A stretch of DNA of 64,000 nucleotides, taken from Propionibacterium sp. (GTDB taxonomy: Bacteria; Actinomycetota; Actinomycetes; Propionibacteriales; Propionibacteriaceae). Shown here piece after piece: positions 45,819-53,782 of the stretch (within the stretch, counting starts at the first letter, position 1; every line of letters starts with the position of its first letter). Made by a program: the position numbers and the translations under genes. Where the stretch lies: contig JALHFX010000006.1 of the NCBI GenBank assembly GCA_022837595.1, positions 43,390 to 107,389 on the forward strand, written 5' to 3'. Below the pieces are notes generated by a model. The model did not search any database and was not told the DNA's origin. It was given only the letters and a program-made list of their open reading frames with translations.

Positions 45819-46792
45819 CGACGCTGATCCATGGCCACGTCGAAGCAGCGGTTCAGCCTTTCGTGCCACCACGCGCGCCGGTGTGCATCGGCTCGGACAC
45901 GAGCCAACGCGGCCGCGGATGGCACCGGACGAGGCCCTACCTCGAGATAACCGTCGACCGCCCGGAGCCGACGGTCCACCACATCATCGGAGAGCATCCT
46001 TCCGGTGTTAAGACCGCATGCCAGCTCGAGGGATGGCAGCGCTGCCGCGGTTCGAAGACCCTCCCAGATGCCGACGCTGGTCTCCAAGGCGGAACTGATC
46101 ACCACGGGTAACCCGAGGGTGGTTGCCAATTCGACGCAGCGTCGCCATCCCCCTAGCGGCTGGTTCTTCAGCACTACGACATCTGCAGCCCCGATCTCGA
46201 CGACGCGGTAGGGGTCGTCGGCGCGGCGCACTGATTCGTCAGCAGCAATCCACAGGTCAAGCCCTGCATCGCGCAGCCTGGTGCGAAGCTCAGCCAGCTC
46301 ATCGACGGTTTTACAGGGTTGCTCGACGTACTGCAGGTCATAGGCCGCCATCGCGGTCAGCGAACGCTGAGCTGCCTCAACGCTCCAAGCCCCGTTGGCG
46401 TCCACTCGGAGCTGTCCGTCATCTCCAAGCGCCGCGCGCACCGAGGCCAGCCGGGCCAGATCGTCATCCAGGCAGGAGTTGGGATCAGCGACCTTGACTT
46501 TCGCGGTGCGACAACCTGAACTGCGGACGATCTCAGCTGCGCGACGAGGCGAGACGACAGGAATTGTCGCATTGACCGGGACGCGCTCACGAAGGATCGG
46601 TGGTTCTTCGGTTTCCAGCGCGGCCTGCAACCAGACGGCAGCCTCGGCATCGGAGTATTCAAGGAAAGGACTCCATTCGCTCCAGCGGTCACCGCGGCGC
46701 AGCAGCATTCCCTCCCGCAGCTCGATATCTCGAAAACGCACGCGCATATCGATACTGAAGACGACGACTTCGTCGAAGAACTCGGTGAACAT
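45815..46792 (-). CDS. menC: o-Succinylbenzoate synthase
   Basis: A 325-residue enolase-superfamily enzyme that dehydrates SHCHC to o-succinylbenzoate. The metal and acid/base residues are visible: TAKVKV (KxK, near 95-100), RVDANGAW (Asp, near 129), YVEQP (Glu), IAADES (Asp) and VVLKNQPLGG (Lys). These separate it from the muconate-cycloisomerase branch only by context, which is a men cluster. Its ATG is 1 base past the menA stop (TGAGATG), and its stop overlaps menD. Confidence 0.93.
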   Translation of the reverse strand: MFTEFFDEVVVFSIDMRVRFRDIELREGMLLRRGDRWSEWSPFLEYSDAEAAVWLQAALETEEPPILRERVPVNATIPVVSPRRAAEIVRSSGCRTAKVKVADPNSCLDDDLARLASVRAALGDDGQLRVDANGAWSVEAAQRSLTAMAAYDLQYVEQPCKTVDELAELRTRLRDAGLDLWIAADESVRRADDPYRVVEIGAADVVVLKNQPLGGWRRCVELATTLGLPVVISSALETSVGIWEGLRTAAALPSLELACGLNTGRMLSDDVVDRRLRAVDGYLEVGPRPVPSAAALARVRADAHRRAWWHERLNRCFDVAMDQRR

Positions 46793-46793
46793 C

Positions 46794-47672
46794 TCAGGCT
46801 CCGATCAGCATTCCGATGAAGATACCCAGGCCACCGGCCAATTCTGCAAAACCGGTGAACTTGAGCGTGCGGACGAGTGCGATTCCCTGCACCCCGCCCA
46901 GCACATGGCGGGTCGCCGGGATCAAAAAGAAGAGCATGGCCAGGCCGCCCAGGCCCCACCAGGTCGTGCCTGCGGCCGCGATGACCACCATCAGCACGGC
47001 GATCACCGCGAGCGCGGTATAAAAGAGGCGGCTGCCGCGGTCCCCCAGCCTGGTCTCGAGGGTGCGTTTGCCGGCCGCCATGTCATTGGCGATGTCGCGC
47101 AGGTTGTTGCAGACCAATACCTGGCAGGCGATGGCACCCATGGCGGTGGCTACTGCCCATGTCGGCCAGGGCGCTCGTCCGATTTGTACGTAGGTGGTGC
47201 CGACGGTCGCGACCAGGCCGAAGAAGACGAAGACGAAGACCTCACCCAGCCCGAGGTATCCGTAGGGGTGTTTACCACCGGTGTAGTACCAGGCGGCCAG
47301 CACGCAGGCGATGCCGACCGCGATCAGCCACCACTGCCCGGCGAGCGCGACCAGGACCAATCCGAAACAGGCCGCCAACCCGAAACAGGCGAAGGCTGCT
47401 GCCTTCACCTGTGAGGGTCGTGCTGCTCCCGAACCCACCAGGCGTTGCGGCCCCACACGCACGGCATCGGTCCCACGCACACCATCGGAATAGTCGTTCG
47501 CAAAGTTCACACCCACCTGCAGCGCCAGAGCCACCAACGCAGCCAGGATTGTGCGGATCGGGCTCAAACCACCTTCGAAGGCTGCTATCCCGGCGCCCGC
47601 CAGCACCGGCGAAATGGCCGCCGGTAAGGTCCGCAGACGTGCGCCTTCGATCCACTCGGCGACACTCGCCAC
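46794..47672 (-). CDS. menA: 1,4-Dihydroxy-2-naphthoate polyprenyltransferase
   Basis: A 292-residue UbiA-superfamily membrane enzyme with about eight or nine helices that joins the polyprenyl chain to DHNA. The Asp-rich motif NFANDYSDGVRGTD is near residues 56-69, and the second motif (RDIANDMAAGKRTLETRLG) near 190. The GTG at 47672 follows GGGGAAGAG. The 109-base gap to menE contains a possible promoter, so menA-menC-menD may form their own transcript. The substrate tail probably comes from the polyprenyl synthase at 19.0-20.0 kb. Confidence 0.93.
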   Translation of the reverse strand: MASVAEWIEGARLRTLPAAISPVLAGAGIAAFEGGLSPIRTILAALVALALQVGVNFANDYSDGVRGTDAVRVGPQRLVGSGAARPSQVKAAAFACFGLAACFGLVLVALAGQWWLIAVGIACVLAAWYYTGGKHPYGYLGLGEVFVFVFFGLVATVGTTYVQIGRAPWPTWAVATAMGAIACQVLVCNNLRDIANDMAAGKRTLETRLGDRGSRLFYTALAVIAVLMVVIAAAGTTWWGLGGLAMLFFLIPATRHVLGGVQGIALVRTLKFTGFAELAGGLGIFIGMLIGA

Positions 47673-47781
47673 GTTCTCTTCCCCTTAGTCGACCGGGTTC
47701 ACAATATGGCACCCGGCCTACACAACCTTGGCCTTGAGTTCCCCATCTTGCCACGTTTGGGCGCTGTTATTGGTTGGCGTC

Positions 47782-48834
47782 CTACTCGCAAGCCCGGTCG
47801 ATGAGCTGCTGTCGGTCCAACTTTCCCGACGCGGTGCGCGGAAAGCCTGCTACGACCAACAACTGCTTCGGCAGAGCGGCCGGCGCCAGATAGCGACGCA
47901 ACTCTTCACGCCACTCGGCCAAAGTGGTCTCGCGACTGGTAGTCGCGAGCACGACGCGTGTCCCCCATTCGGCATCGGGCACACCGAACACCGCAGCCGG
48001 GCGCCCGATGTGCATGTCGAGCACGCGCTGCAGTTCCGCGAGGTCGACGTTGACGCCACCCGAGACGATGACATCATCGAGGCGTCCAAGTACCCGTAGC
48101 AGCGTCCGCCCATCATCGGCGGTCGCCCATTCGCCACGGTCCTGGGTCAGCAGACGCCCGCCGACGAGAGCGTGCGCCGTGGCCTGCGGGTCCATGCGGT
48201 AGCCCGAGAAGAGCATGGGGCCGCCGATGGTGATGCGTTCGTCGTCCGCGATGGTGATCTGGACGCCGGGCAGCGGGCTGCCGTCGAAGGCCACCCCGCC
48301 ACAGGTCTCACTCATGCCATAGCTGGTCAACACGCGGATACCGGCCTGCCGCGCGCGGCCGAGTAACATCGGGTTGAGCGCTGCTCCGCCGACCAGCACC
48401 GCGTCAAAACTCGCCAGTTCGGCAGCCGACGAGCGATCGCGCAACGCCCGGACCAGCTGGGTCGGCACGATCGATATCGCGGCGCGTCCCTGATCGTATG
48501 GACGATCGAGCAGATCGCGTGCGTGCACCATCAGGCCGGCGACATGTTGGGGTCCGAGTATGCAGGTCCAGCTGAAGGAGCCGAAGCGCTTCCGGAACGC
48601 GGCCGCCGACGCCTTGATTGCAGATGCCGAGAGCACCACCTGCTTGGGCGTGCCCGTGGAGCCGGAGGTGGTGACGATGACTGCCGCGTCTGGCTCGGTT
48701 ACCGGCATAGAAGCGTCGATCAGCTGTGCGGTTGCATCATCGGCGACCGGAGCGAGGACGACTTCACCGGCGAGCGCACGCGGAAGCAGCCGAGCGATCT
48801 CGCTTGGTTCACAAAGCCGCAGGCGGGCAGTCAT
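47782..48834 (-). CDS. menE: o-Succinylbenzoate-CoA ligase
   Basis: A 350-residue, short-form acyl-CoA synthetase. The AMP-binding motif TTSGSTGTPKQVVL is near residue 55, YGMSETCGG near 167, the Asp-Arg hinge VLGRLDDVIVSGG near 245, and the catalytic Lys in TASGKLDRQQL near 337. It activates o-succinylbenzoate for ring closure by MenB, which is not in this window. The ATG at 48834 has no ribosome site but has TAATAT ending 6 bases upstream, so it is likely translated from a leaderless mRNA. Confidence 0.92.
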   Translation of the reverse strand: MTARLRLCEPSEIARLLPRALAGEVVLAPVADDATAQLIDASMPVTEPDAAVIVTTSGSTGTPKQVVLSASAIKASAAAFRKRFGSFSWTCILGPQHVAGLMVHARDLLDRPYDQGRAAISIVPTQLVRALRDRSSAAELASFDAVLVGGAALNPMLLGRARQAGIRVLTSYGMSETCGGVAFDGSPLPGVQITIADDERITIGGPMLFSGYRMDPQATAHALVGGRLLTQDRGEWATADDGRTLLRVLGRLDDVIVSGGVNVDLAELQRVLDMHIGRPAAVFGVPDAEWGTRVVLATTSRETTLAEWREELRRYLAPAALPKQLLVVAGFPRTASGKLDRQQLIDRACE

Positions 48835-48868
48835 CTAACCATATTAGAGAGATAGGTAAGATGACTGT
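48835..48868. promoter_or_regulatory. Back-to-back leaderless promoters for menE and the PLDc_N gene
   Basis: Only 34 bases separate the two start codons. On the minus strand TAATAT (48846-48841) is followed by 6 bases and the menE ATG. On the plus strand TAAGAT (48857-48862) is followed by 6 bases and the other ATG at 48869. In both cases the -10 distance puts the transcription start on the start codon, and neither gene has a ribosome site. The -35 regions would lie inside the opposite gene's first codons. Confidence 0.65.
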
Positions 48869-49120
48869 ATGGCCCGCATTCTCCCGATCATCGTGCTAAT
48901 CGCGTTGACGATCTATTGCACGATCGAGGTCGCCCAGGCATCCTCCTGGGAGGTACGGCGCGCGCCCAAGTGGCTTTGGGCCGTCGTTGTCATACTGGTG
49001 CCCGTGGCTGGGCCGCTGGCCTGGCTTCTGCTCGGGCGTCCTCTTCCGCCGAGCCGACGCAAGCCCCCGCCGATCATGCGTCCCCCGGACGAGGACGATG
49101 ATTTTCTACGCGGTCTGTGA
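48869..49120 (+). CDS. PLDc_N domain small membrane protein
   Basis: An 83-residue protein with two membrane helices (LPIIVLIALTIYCTIEV; WLWAVVVILVPVAGPLAWLLLG, given in part) separated by a short Trp-rich loop (WEVRRAPKWLW). This is the phospholipase-D-nuclease N-terminal-type domain (PLDc_N) found alone in many actinobacteria. The tail is Pro- and Asp-rich. Function unknown. The start at ATG 48869 probably lies at the 5' end of a leaderless mRNA. Confidence 0.85.
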   Translation: MARILPIIVLIALTIYCTIEVAQASSWEVRRAPKWLWAVVVILVPVAGPLAWLLLGRPLPPSRRKPPPIMRPPDEDDDFLRGL

Positions 49121-49262
49121 ACACCCCGCGATCTGTCGGTAGGACTGCTCGGTCACCGGTGGGCAAGGCTTTCGATGAGAGTGCTGCGCGGAGCTGACCG
49201 CTGACGGCTCTTTGCTGTTATCCGGCCCCGGCTCGATGTCTGGGCATAGCCTTGCCCATGAC

Positions 49263-50552
49263 ATGATCGCTACCTTCAATTCCCTTCGCATACCCAACTA
49301 TCGCCGCTACTTCAGCGGCGCTCTGACCAGCAATATCGGATCCTGGGTGGGGCGCACCGCGATTTCCTGGTTGGTGCTGATGGAGCTCACCGACGGCAAC
49401 GCGTCGGCGCTGGGCTTCGTCACGGCGATCATGTTCACTCCGCAGCTGCTGCTGGCGGCCTACGCCGGTTCGATAGCCGATCGCTTTCCGAAACGGCGTG
49501 TGCTCCTGGTCACCCAATCCGTGCTCGCATTTGATTCGCTGATCCTGGCGGTTCTGGTGCTCACGGGACACGCGCAGCTTTGGATGGTCTACCTTTTGGC
49601 GCTGAGCGACGGTTTGGCCAGTACCTTCGACAATCCTGCTCGACAGGCCTTCGTCAGCGAGGTGGTGCCGTTCGGCAACCTGCCAAATGCCATCGGTTTG
49701 AACTCGGCGAGCTTCAACGCTGCACGGTTACTCGGGCCGGGCATCGCGGGCCTGCTGATTGGGATGGTCGGCACCGGGGTGGCGCTGGCTCTCGACTCGC
49801 TCAGCTATCTGGTGATGATCACCTGCCTGGCATCGCTCGATCAGAAGGCATTACACCCGGCGGCAGCGGTAAGCGGGCCCGGCAAGACTCGCGAAGGCCT
49901 GCGCTACGCGCGGAGTCGTCCAGATCTGATGATTCTGCTGGCCTGCGGTTTCGCGGTCGGCGGATTGGGCTTCAACTATCAGATCTCGAATGCGGTGATG
50001 TCGACACAACTCTTCGGGCGCGGCCCGGGTGGTTTCGGCATCGTTGGTTCAGCCATGGGGTTGGGGGCCCTGGCTGCGGCATTGTGGGCCGCCGGGCGTA
50101 AACGCCCTAGGCTGCGCTTCGTCCTCGGGGGGATGGCCGGTTACGTTGTCTTCAATCTGCTCGCGGCCTTCGCGCCGAATTTCATCTGGTTCGTGGGCTG
50201 GCAGATACCAGCAGGTTTCGCCACGATCACCGTCCTGGTTACCGGAAACACCATGCTGCAGTCAGCGACGTCGCCGCAGATGCGCGGACGCGTGCTCGCC
50301 CTGTGGGGACTGATGATCTTCGGCGTCACACCGCTGATTTCGCCAGTGGTCGGCTGGCTGGGCGATCATCTCGGACCGCAGTCGACCGTGCTCTTCGGGG
50401 TCGTCGCGGTGGGGATCAGTCTGTTGATCATCACCTGGCTGATCATGCACAACGATCAGCTGCACGTCCGTTTCGATCGGCGTCACAAAGGTTGGCTGCG
50501 TCTGGAACGCGGTAGCCTCGGTGCTGACGTCGACGACGGGCCGGCACGCTGA
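49263..50552 (+). CDS. MFS transporter (MFS_3 / enterobactin-exporter-like)
   Basis: A 429-residue protein with 11-12 membrane helices. The opening text SLRIPNYRRYFSGALTSNIGSWVGRTA and the motif A region AGSIADRFPKRRVLLVT match the MFS_3 group of exporters, and FDNPARQAFVSEVV and ALNS-like GLNSASFNAARLLGPGIAG are also diagnostic. The start at ATG 49263 (MIATFNSLR) fits the family; the frame extends 17 codons further upstream without a good ribosome site. The substrate is unknown. The tail is short and charged. Confidence 0.8.
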   Translation: MIATFNSLRIPNYRRYFSGALTSNIGSWVGRTAISWLVLMELTDGNASALGFVTAIMFTPQLLLAAYAGSIADRFPKRRVLLVTQSVLAFDSLILAVLVLTGHAQLWMVYLLALSDGLASTFDNPARQAFVSEVVPFGNLPNAIGLNSASFNAARLLGPGIAGLLIGMVGTGVALALDSLSYLVMITCLASLDQKALHPAAAVSGPGKTREGLRYARSRPDLMILLACGFAVGGLGFNYQISNAVMSTQLFGRGPGGFGIVGSAMGLGALAAALWAAGRKRPRLRFVLGGMAGYVVFNLLAAFAPNFIWFVGWQIPAGFATITVLVTGNTMLQSATSPQMRGRVLALWGLMIFGVTPLISPVVGWLGDHLGPQSTVLFGVVAVGISLLIITWLIMHNDQLHVRFDRRHKGWLRLERGSLGADVDDGPAR

Positions 50553-50603
50553 TCTGGTGGCGTCCTGTCCATAACGGCGTACCGCGACCACCGGGGAGGT
50601 TCG

Positions 50604-50939
50604 ATGCCCGACCAGCTTGACCAACTACGCACGAGCGTCGTGATCAGCGATGACGGCACCCGCATCGGCAGCGTAGGACGCATCTATCTTGACGATGCCA
50701 GCGGCCAGGTGACCTTCGTCACCGCGAAGGTCGGTCTCTTCGGCCAACGCGAAGTCTTCGTCCCGGTCGCCGGCGCGATGATCGGTGACGGACTGGTGGA
50801 GACTCCATTCAGATCAGATCTGGTCAAGAATGCACCTGAGGTCTCGGATGATTTTCGGCTCACCCCTGGGCAGGAGGCCGAAATCCTGCGTTATTTTGGT
50901 TTGCCGTTCATCCTGCCTACCGATGACAGCCTCAACTAA
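50604..50939 (+). CDS. PRC-barrel domain protein
   Basis: A 111-residue protein. Residues 15-75 form a PRC-barrel-type domain with GTRIGSVGRIYLDD and VTAKVGLFGQREVFVPV. It resembles the N-terminal half of the next gene (RIYLDDASGQ against QVYLDDQTGQ; KVGLFGQREVFVP against KTGLFGLKETFVP). GGGGAGG lies 5 bases before the ATG. PRC-barrel proteins bind RNA, membranes or partner proteins; the role here is unknown. Confidence 0.8.
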   Translation: MPDQLDQLRTSVVISDDGTRIGSVGRIYLDDASGQVTFVTAKVGLFGQREVFVPVAGAMIGDGLVETPFRSDLVKNAPEVSDDFRLTPGQEAEILRYFGLPFILPTDDSLN

Positions 50940-50968
50940 TCTTGGGCGTGACGAAAGGATTTGCCGCT

Positions 50969-51562
50969 ATGGCCGATAACGCTTACGAAGAGCTTTTCAA
51001 TTGCGACGTCATCGACGTGAACGGCGACCGGGTCGGTAGCGTCGGCCAGGTCTATCTCGACGACCAGACCGGACAGCCCAGCTGGGTGACGGTCAAGACG
51101 GGGCTATTCGGATTGAAGGAGACCTTCGTACCGTTGGAGCAGGCAATCGTCGCCAACGGCAAAATCACCACGCCTTATGAAAGCGAGAAGATCAAGGAGG
51201 CGCCGCGCGTCGATCCCGATAAGCACCTGGACGCCGACGAGGAGGCCGAACTCTACGATTACTACGGCATCGCCACCGTCGTCGCGGTCGAGCCGGAAGA
51301 GGTTGCTGCTGCCACAGGTCTTGACGAGGACGCTGACGCGGTCGCGGAGGACGCCGCTGTGGTCGCCGAAGCCGAGGTCACGGAGGACGTGGTTGTCACG
51401 GAGGAGTCCGAAGACCACGGGGACTCCGACGAGGCTGACCTCGACGGTGACGATCCGGATGGTGCTGACCCCGACGCTGACGTCGTCGACGATGATCCGG
51501 ACGAAGAAGCCGGCGAATCAACTGTCGCGATCCACAGTGACGAACTCTACGACGCTCGTTGA
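50969..51562 (+). CDS. PRC-barrel domain protein with acidic C-terminal tail
   Basis: A 197-residue protein. Residues 5-105 form the PRC-barrel domain (GDRVGSVGQVYLDDQTGQ; TVKTGLFGLKETFVP) and a linker ending ELYDYYGIA. Residues 110-197 are almost only Ala, Val, Asp and Glu, for example DDPDGADPDADVVDDDPDEE, a highly acidic and probably disordered tail. ATG 50969 is preferred because AAAGG lies 10 bases upstream and MADNAYEELFNCDV is the family-like start. It is 29 bases from the preceding paralogue and probably co-transcribed. Confidence 0.8.
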   Translation: MADNAYEELFNCDVIDVNGDRVGSVGQVYLDDQTGQPSWVTVKTGLFGLKETFVPLEQAIVANGKITTPYESEKIKEAPRVDPDKHLDADEEAELYDYYGIATVVAVEPEEVAAATGLDEDADAVAEDAAVVAEAEVTEDVVVTEESEDHGDSDEADLDGDDPDGADPDADVVDDDPDEEAGESTVAIHSDELYDAR

Positions 51563-51616
51563 GCCGCAACCCTTGACCTGCGGCTGCCAATAGCTGAACG
51601 CCACAGCCTCCCGGCG

Positions 51617-51764
51617 CCTCCCAGCGGCTCCCGCCGACACGCTCCCTCACAGCAGCTCCCACCGACACGCCCCTTAACAGCGGCTACCGGTAATCGCAGC
51701 GGCTACGGATAGTTTCAGCGGCTACCGAAATTTCGGTAGCCGCTGAAACTATCCGTAGCCGCTG
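51617..51764. repeat. Repeat cluster ending in a perfect 68-bp palindrome
   Basis: Two 28-base units (CAGCGGCTCCCGCCGACACG... at 51617 and CAGCAGCTCCCACCGACACG... at 51645, approximately) are followed by 19-base units that begin CAGCGGCTACCGG and CAGCGGCTACGGA. The last part, 51697-51730, is an exact reverse complement of 51731-51764, giving a 34-bp stem with no loop. The palindrome reads CAGCGGCTACGGATAGTTTC at its left end. It lies between convergent genes, where it may end transcription from both sides. Confidence 0.9.
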
Positions 51765-51824
51765 GGCGCGTTTGTCGGAGCTGGACCAACGTGCTCCGTG
51801 AACCGGCTCCCTCGACCGGCGGCT

Positions 51825-52775
51825 TTAGTAGTCGGTTTCGTCCGCATAGGAACGCGGGTCCCCGATCGGCTCGAGGTGGGTAGAGACCCGAATGTCCGGG
51901 ACGACTTCGACCAGCGCATCGATGACGTCCTCTGTGAAGTCGTGGCCACGGGAAACGGTCCAGAAGCCCGGCACCAGAACATGCACCTCCATGAATTGTC
52001 GGTTCCCGGCACGCCTGGTCCGAAATGCGTGAAACTCGATTTGATCAGGCCGCCGGAACCTGTCCAGAACCTCCTTGAGCTGCTGGTTCGTTTCTTCGGG
52101 TAGCGAGATGTCCATCAAACCGGAGACCGAGTCACGGATGAGCCCGAAGCCGGTCCACAAAATGTTGAGGCCCGCCAGCAATGCGACGATCGCGTCCAGG
52201 CGCGGCTCGTGCGTGATCGCCACCAACCCCACACCGAGCAGCACTGCTGCCGAGGTGACCACATCTGTGAATAAGTGTTTCCCATCCGCCTGCAGCGTCG
52301 CGGAACCGGTCTCGTTGCCCTTACGTATCAGAACAAGACTGACAGCCCCGTTGATCATCGCAGCCACCACCGAGATCCCCAGGCCGAGCCCGAGTTGTTC
52401 CAGCTGGCGCGGGTGGAAGAAGCGTCCGATCGAGGTGACGATGATGTATCCGGCGGCGACGAAGATCATCACGCCTTCGGTCACCGCGCTGAAGTACTCC
52501 GCCTTGCTGTGTCCGTAAGGATGGTTCGCATCCGGGGGTTTGATCGCCACCTTGAGGGCAATGAAAGCGACCAGCGCGGCGACCAGATTGACCAAAGATT
52601 CCGCGGCGTCCGAGAGTAAACCGACCGATCCGGTCAGCCAGGCTGCGCCGCCCTTGAGGATCATCGTGACGATGGCCGCGCCGATCGACAGCACCGCGTA
52701 TTTGCTGAGGTCCTGTGGTGGGGTGTAGCGCAGCGATTTGTCGGGCTCCGGTTCGGTGGGGCGTCTAGGTGTCAC
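51825..52775 (-). CDS. Cation diffusion facilitator (CDF) family metal transporter
   Basis: A 316-residue exporter. There are six membrane helices in the first 215 residues; the metal-site motifs are LLSDAAESLVN in helix 2 and HLFTDVV in helix 5, with HPYGHSKAEYF after helix 3. The C-terminal cytoplasmic domain (residues 220-300) is the ferredoxin-like CDF dimerisation domain and holds several His (EFHAFRTRRAG; MEVHVLVPGF; STHLEPIG). It pumps Zn, Fe, Mn or a similar divalent cation out by proton antiport; the metal cannot be told from sequence. Confidence 0.9.
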   Translation of the reverse strand: MTPRRPTEPEPDKSLRYTPPQDLSKYAVLSIGAAIVTMILKGGAAWLTGSVGLLSDAAESLVNLVAALVAFIALKVAIKPPDANHPYGHSKAEYFSAVTEGVMIFVAAGYIIVTSIGRFFHPRQLEQLGLGLGISVVAAMINGAVSLVLIRKGNETGSATLQADGKHLFTDVVTSAAVLLGVGLVAITHEPRLDAIVALLAGLNILWTGFGLIRDSVSGLMDISLPEETNQQLKEVLDRFRRPDQIEFHAFRTRRAGNRQFMEVHVLVPGFWTVSRGHDFTEDVIDALVEVVPDIRVSTHLEPIGDPRSYADETDY

Positions 52776-52817
52776 CGACCAAGTATCCCTACCATTTCAC
52801 CCGCTACCAAGGCCTGT

Positions 52818-52850
52818 GGTGAACCACCAGCGATCGAGCGCCGGTTCACC
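52818..52850 (-). terminator. Hairpin terminator after the kinase-like gene
   Basis: GGTGAACC (52818-52825) pairs perfectly with GGTTCACC (52843-52850), 11 bases after the end of the minus-strand kinase-like gene and before the CDF gene. Confidence 0.6.
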
Positions 52851-52860
52851 GGACGCGGGC

Positions 52861-53589
52861 TCAGTTGTTTTGGATGATCAGTTTTGCTCCCGACTGTTGT
52901 TTTTCGACCAGATCAGCGTTGCGTTGGTCGGAGACGGTGGCGCGCCGGTACGCCTCAGCTTCTTGATCCTTGAAGTGCATATGCCGCTCGACCAGGCGTT
53001 GGACCCTTAGTTCCTGCGGCAATCTGACGTACCAGATCTCGTCCAGCAGTTCACGGACCATATGCCAAGGAGCCTCGTCCAGTAACAGGTAGTTGCCCTC
53101 GGTGATCACGATCCGCACCTGCGGGTCGACCGGGATAGCTCCGGCGACAGCGTCGTCGATCTCTCGACGGAATTCCGGAGCGTAGATCGTCTCATCCCGG
53201 TCGTGCCGCAGCCTTGCCAGCAGCGCGACGAAACCGTGGGCATCGAAAGTCTGCGGCGCACCCTTGATTTCGGCCTGCCCGGCGCGCTCGATCACTGACT
53301 GGGCGAGGTGAAAACCATCCATCGGCACCACCGCCACCTGCTCGGGTAGTCGAGTTTCCAGCTCCGCGGCCACAGCTGTGGCGATGGTCGATTTGCCGGC
53401 ACCTGGTGCACCAGCGAGCCCGATCAGTATCCGGTGATGTCCTGCTAATAGTGACTCGGCCCGGTCAGCCAACGCCATGCCCGTGGACGATTCCGCCCAC
53501 CGCAGCTCTGGTATCTCACCAGCCGCCTGCCCTGTCTCCTGCGATGGCTGAATGAGCTCGGAGGTCTGTGAGTTCTCAACTGTCTGCAC
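52861..53589 (-). CDS. Nucleoside/nucleotide (uridine/pantothenate-type) kinase family protein
   Basis: A 242-residue P-loop kinase. Walker A is GAPGAGKS at residues 60-67, the switch PMDGFHL at 89-95 resembles uridine and phosphoribulokinase-type kinases, and EGNYLLLDEAPW near 165 is typical of the family (FrcK/YfdH-like sugar or nucleoside kinases). The substrate is not clear. The GTG at 53589 is taken because it is the longest form; ATG at residue 38 (MALADRAESLL) is a good alternative, closer to the family start. It is divergent from the MarR gene. Confidence 0.8.
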   Translation of the reverse strand: MQTVENSQTSELIQPSQETGQAAGEIPELRWAESSTGMALADRAESLLAGHHRILIGLAGAPGAGKSTIATAVAAELETRLPEQVAVVPMDGFHLAQSVIERAGQAEIKGAPQTFDAHGFVALLARLRHDRDETIYAPEFRREIDDAVAGAIPVDPQVRIVITEGNYLLLDEAPWHMVRELLDEIWYVRLPQELRVQRLVERHMHFKDQEAEAYRRATVSDQRNADLVEKQQSGAKLIIQNN

Positions 53590-53687
53590 TCCTCCATTCT
53601 GCGTGCCCGAACCGGGCTCGCTGGGATGCCACGTTCAGTTCCCGCTCGTCCGGTTGAGAAAGAGAACTCCGACACCGGCGAAAGATT

Positions 53688-53747
53688 TCGTCAGGTACTT
53701 GACAAATAAGCGGAGGCGATGCACTCTAGTTGTCAGGTACCTGACAA
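53688..53747 (+). promoter_or_regulatory. Twin MarR-type operators with promoter
   Basis: TTGTCAGGTACCTGACAA (53730-53747) is a perfect 18-bp palindrome. TCGTCAGGTACTTGACAA (53688-53705) differs at two positions. The starts are 42 bp apart, about four helical turns, so two dimers would bind the same face. TTGACA (53699-53704) inside the upstream site could be a -35 box, which would make binding repress the MarR gene starting at 53783. Confidence 0.75.
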
Positions 53748-53782
53748 TAAATGAGGTCCATATCGACGAAAGAACAGAACCA

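Noticed and set aside
51601..51700. Possible CRISPR array
   Set aside because: The repeated units are adjacent and diverged, without regular unique spacers, and lead into a palindrome.
53552..53782. N-terminal extension of the MarR frame by 77 codons
   Set aside because: It contains the two operators and reads as Arg/Thr-rich noise; the MarR text begins at ATG 53783.
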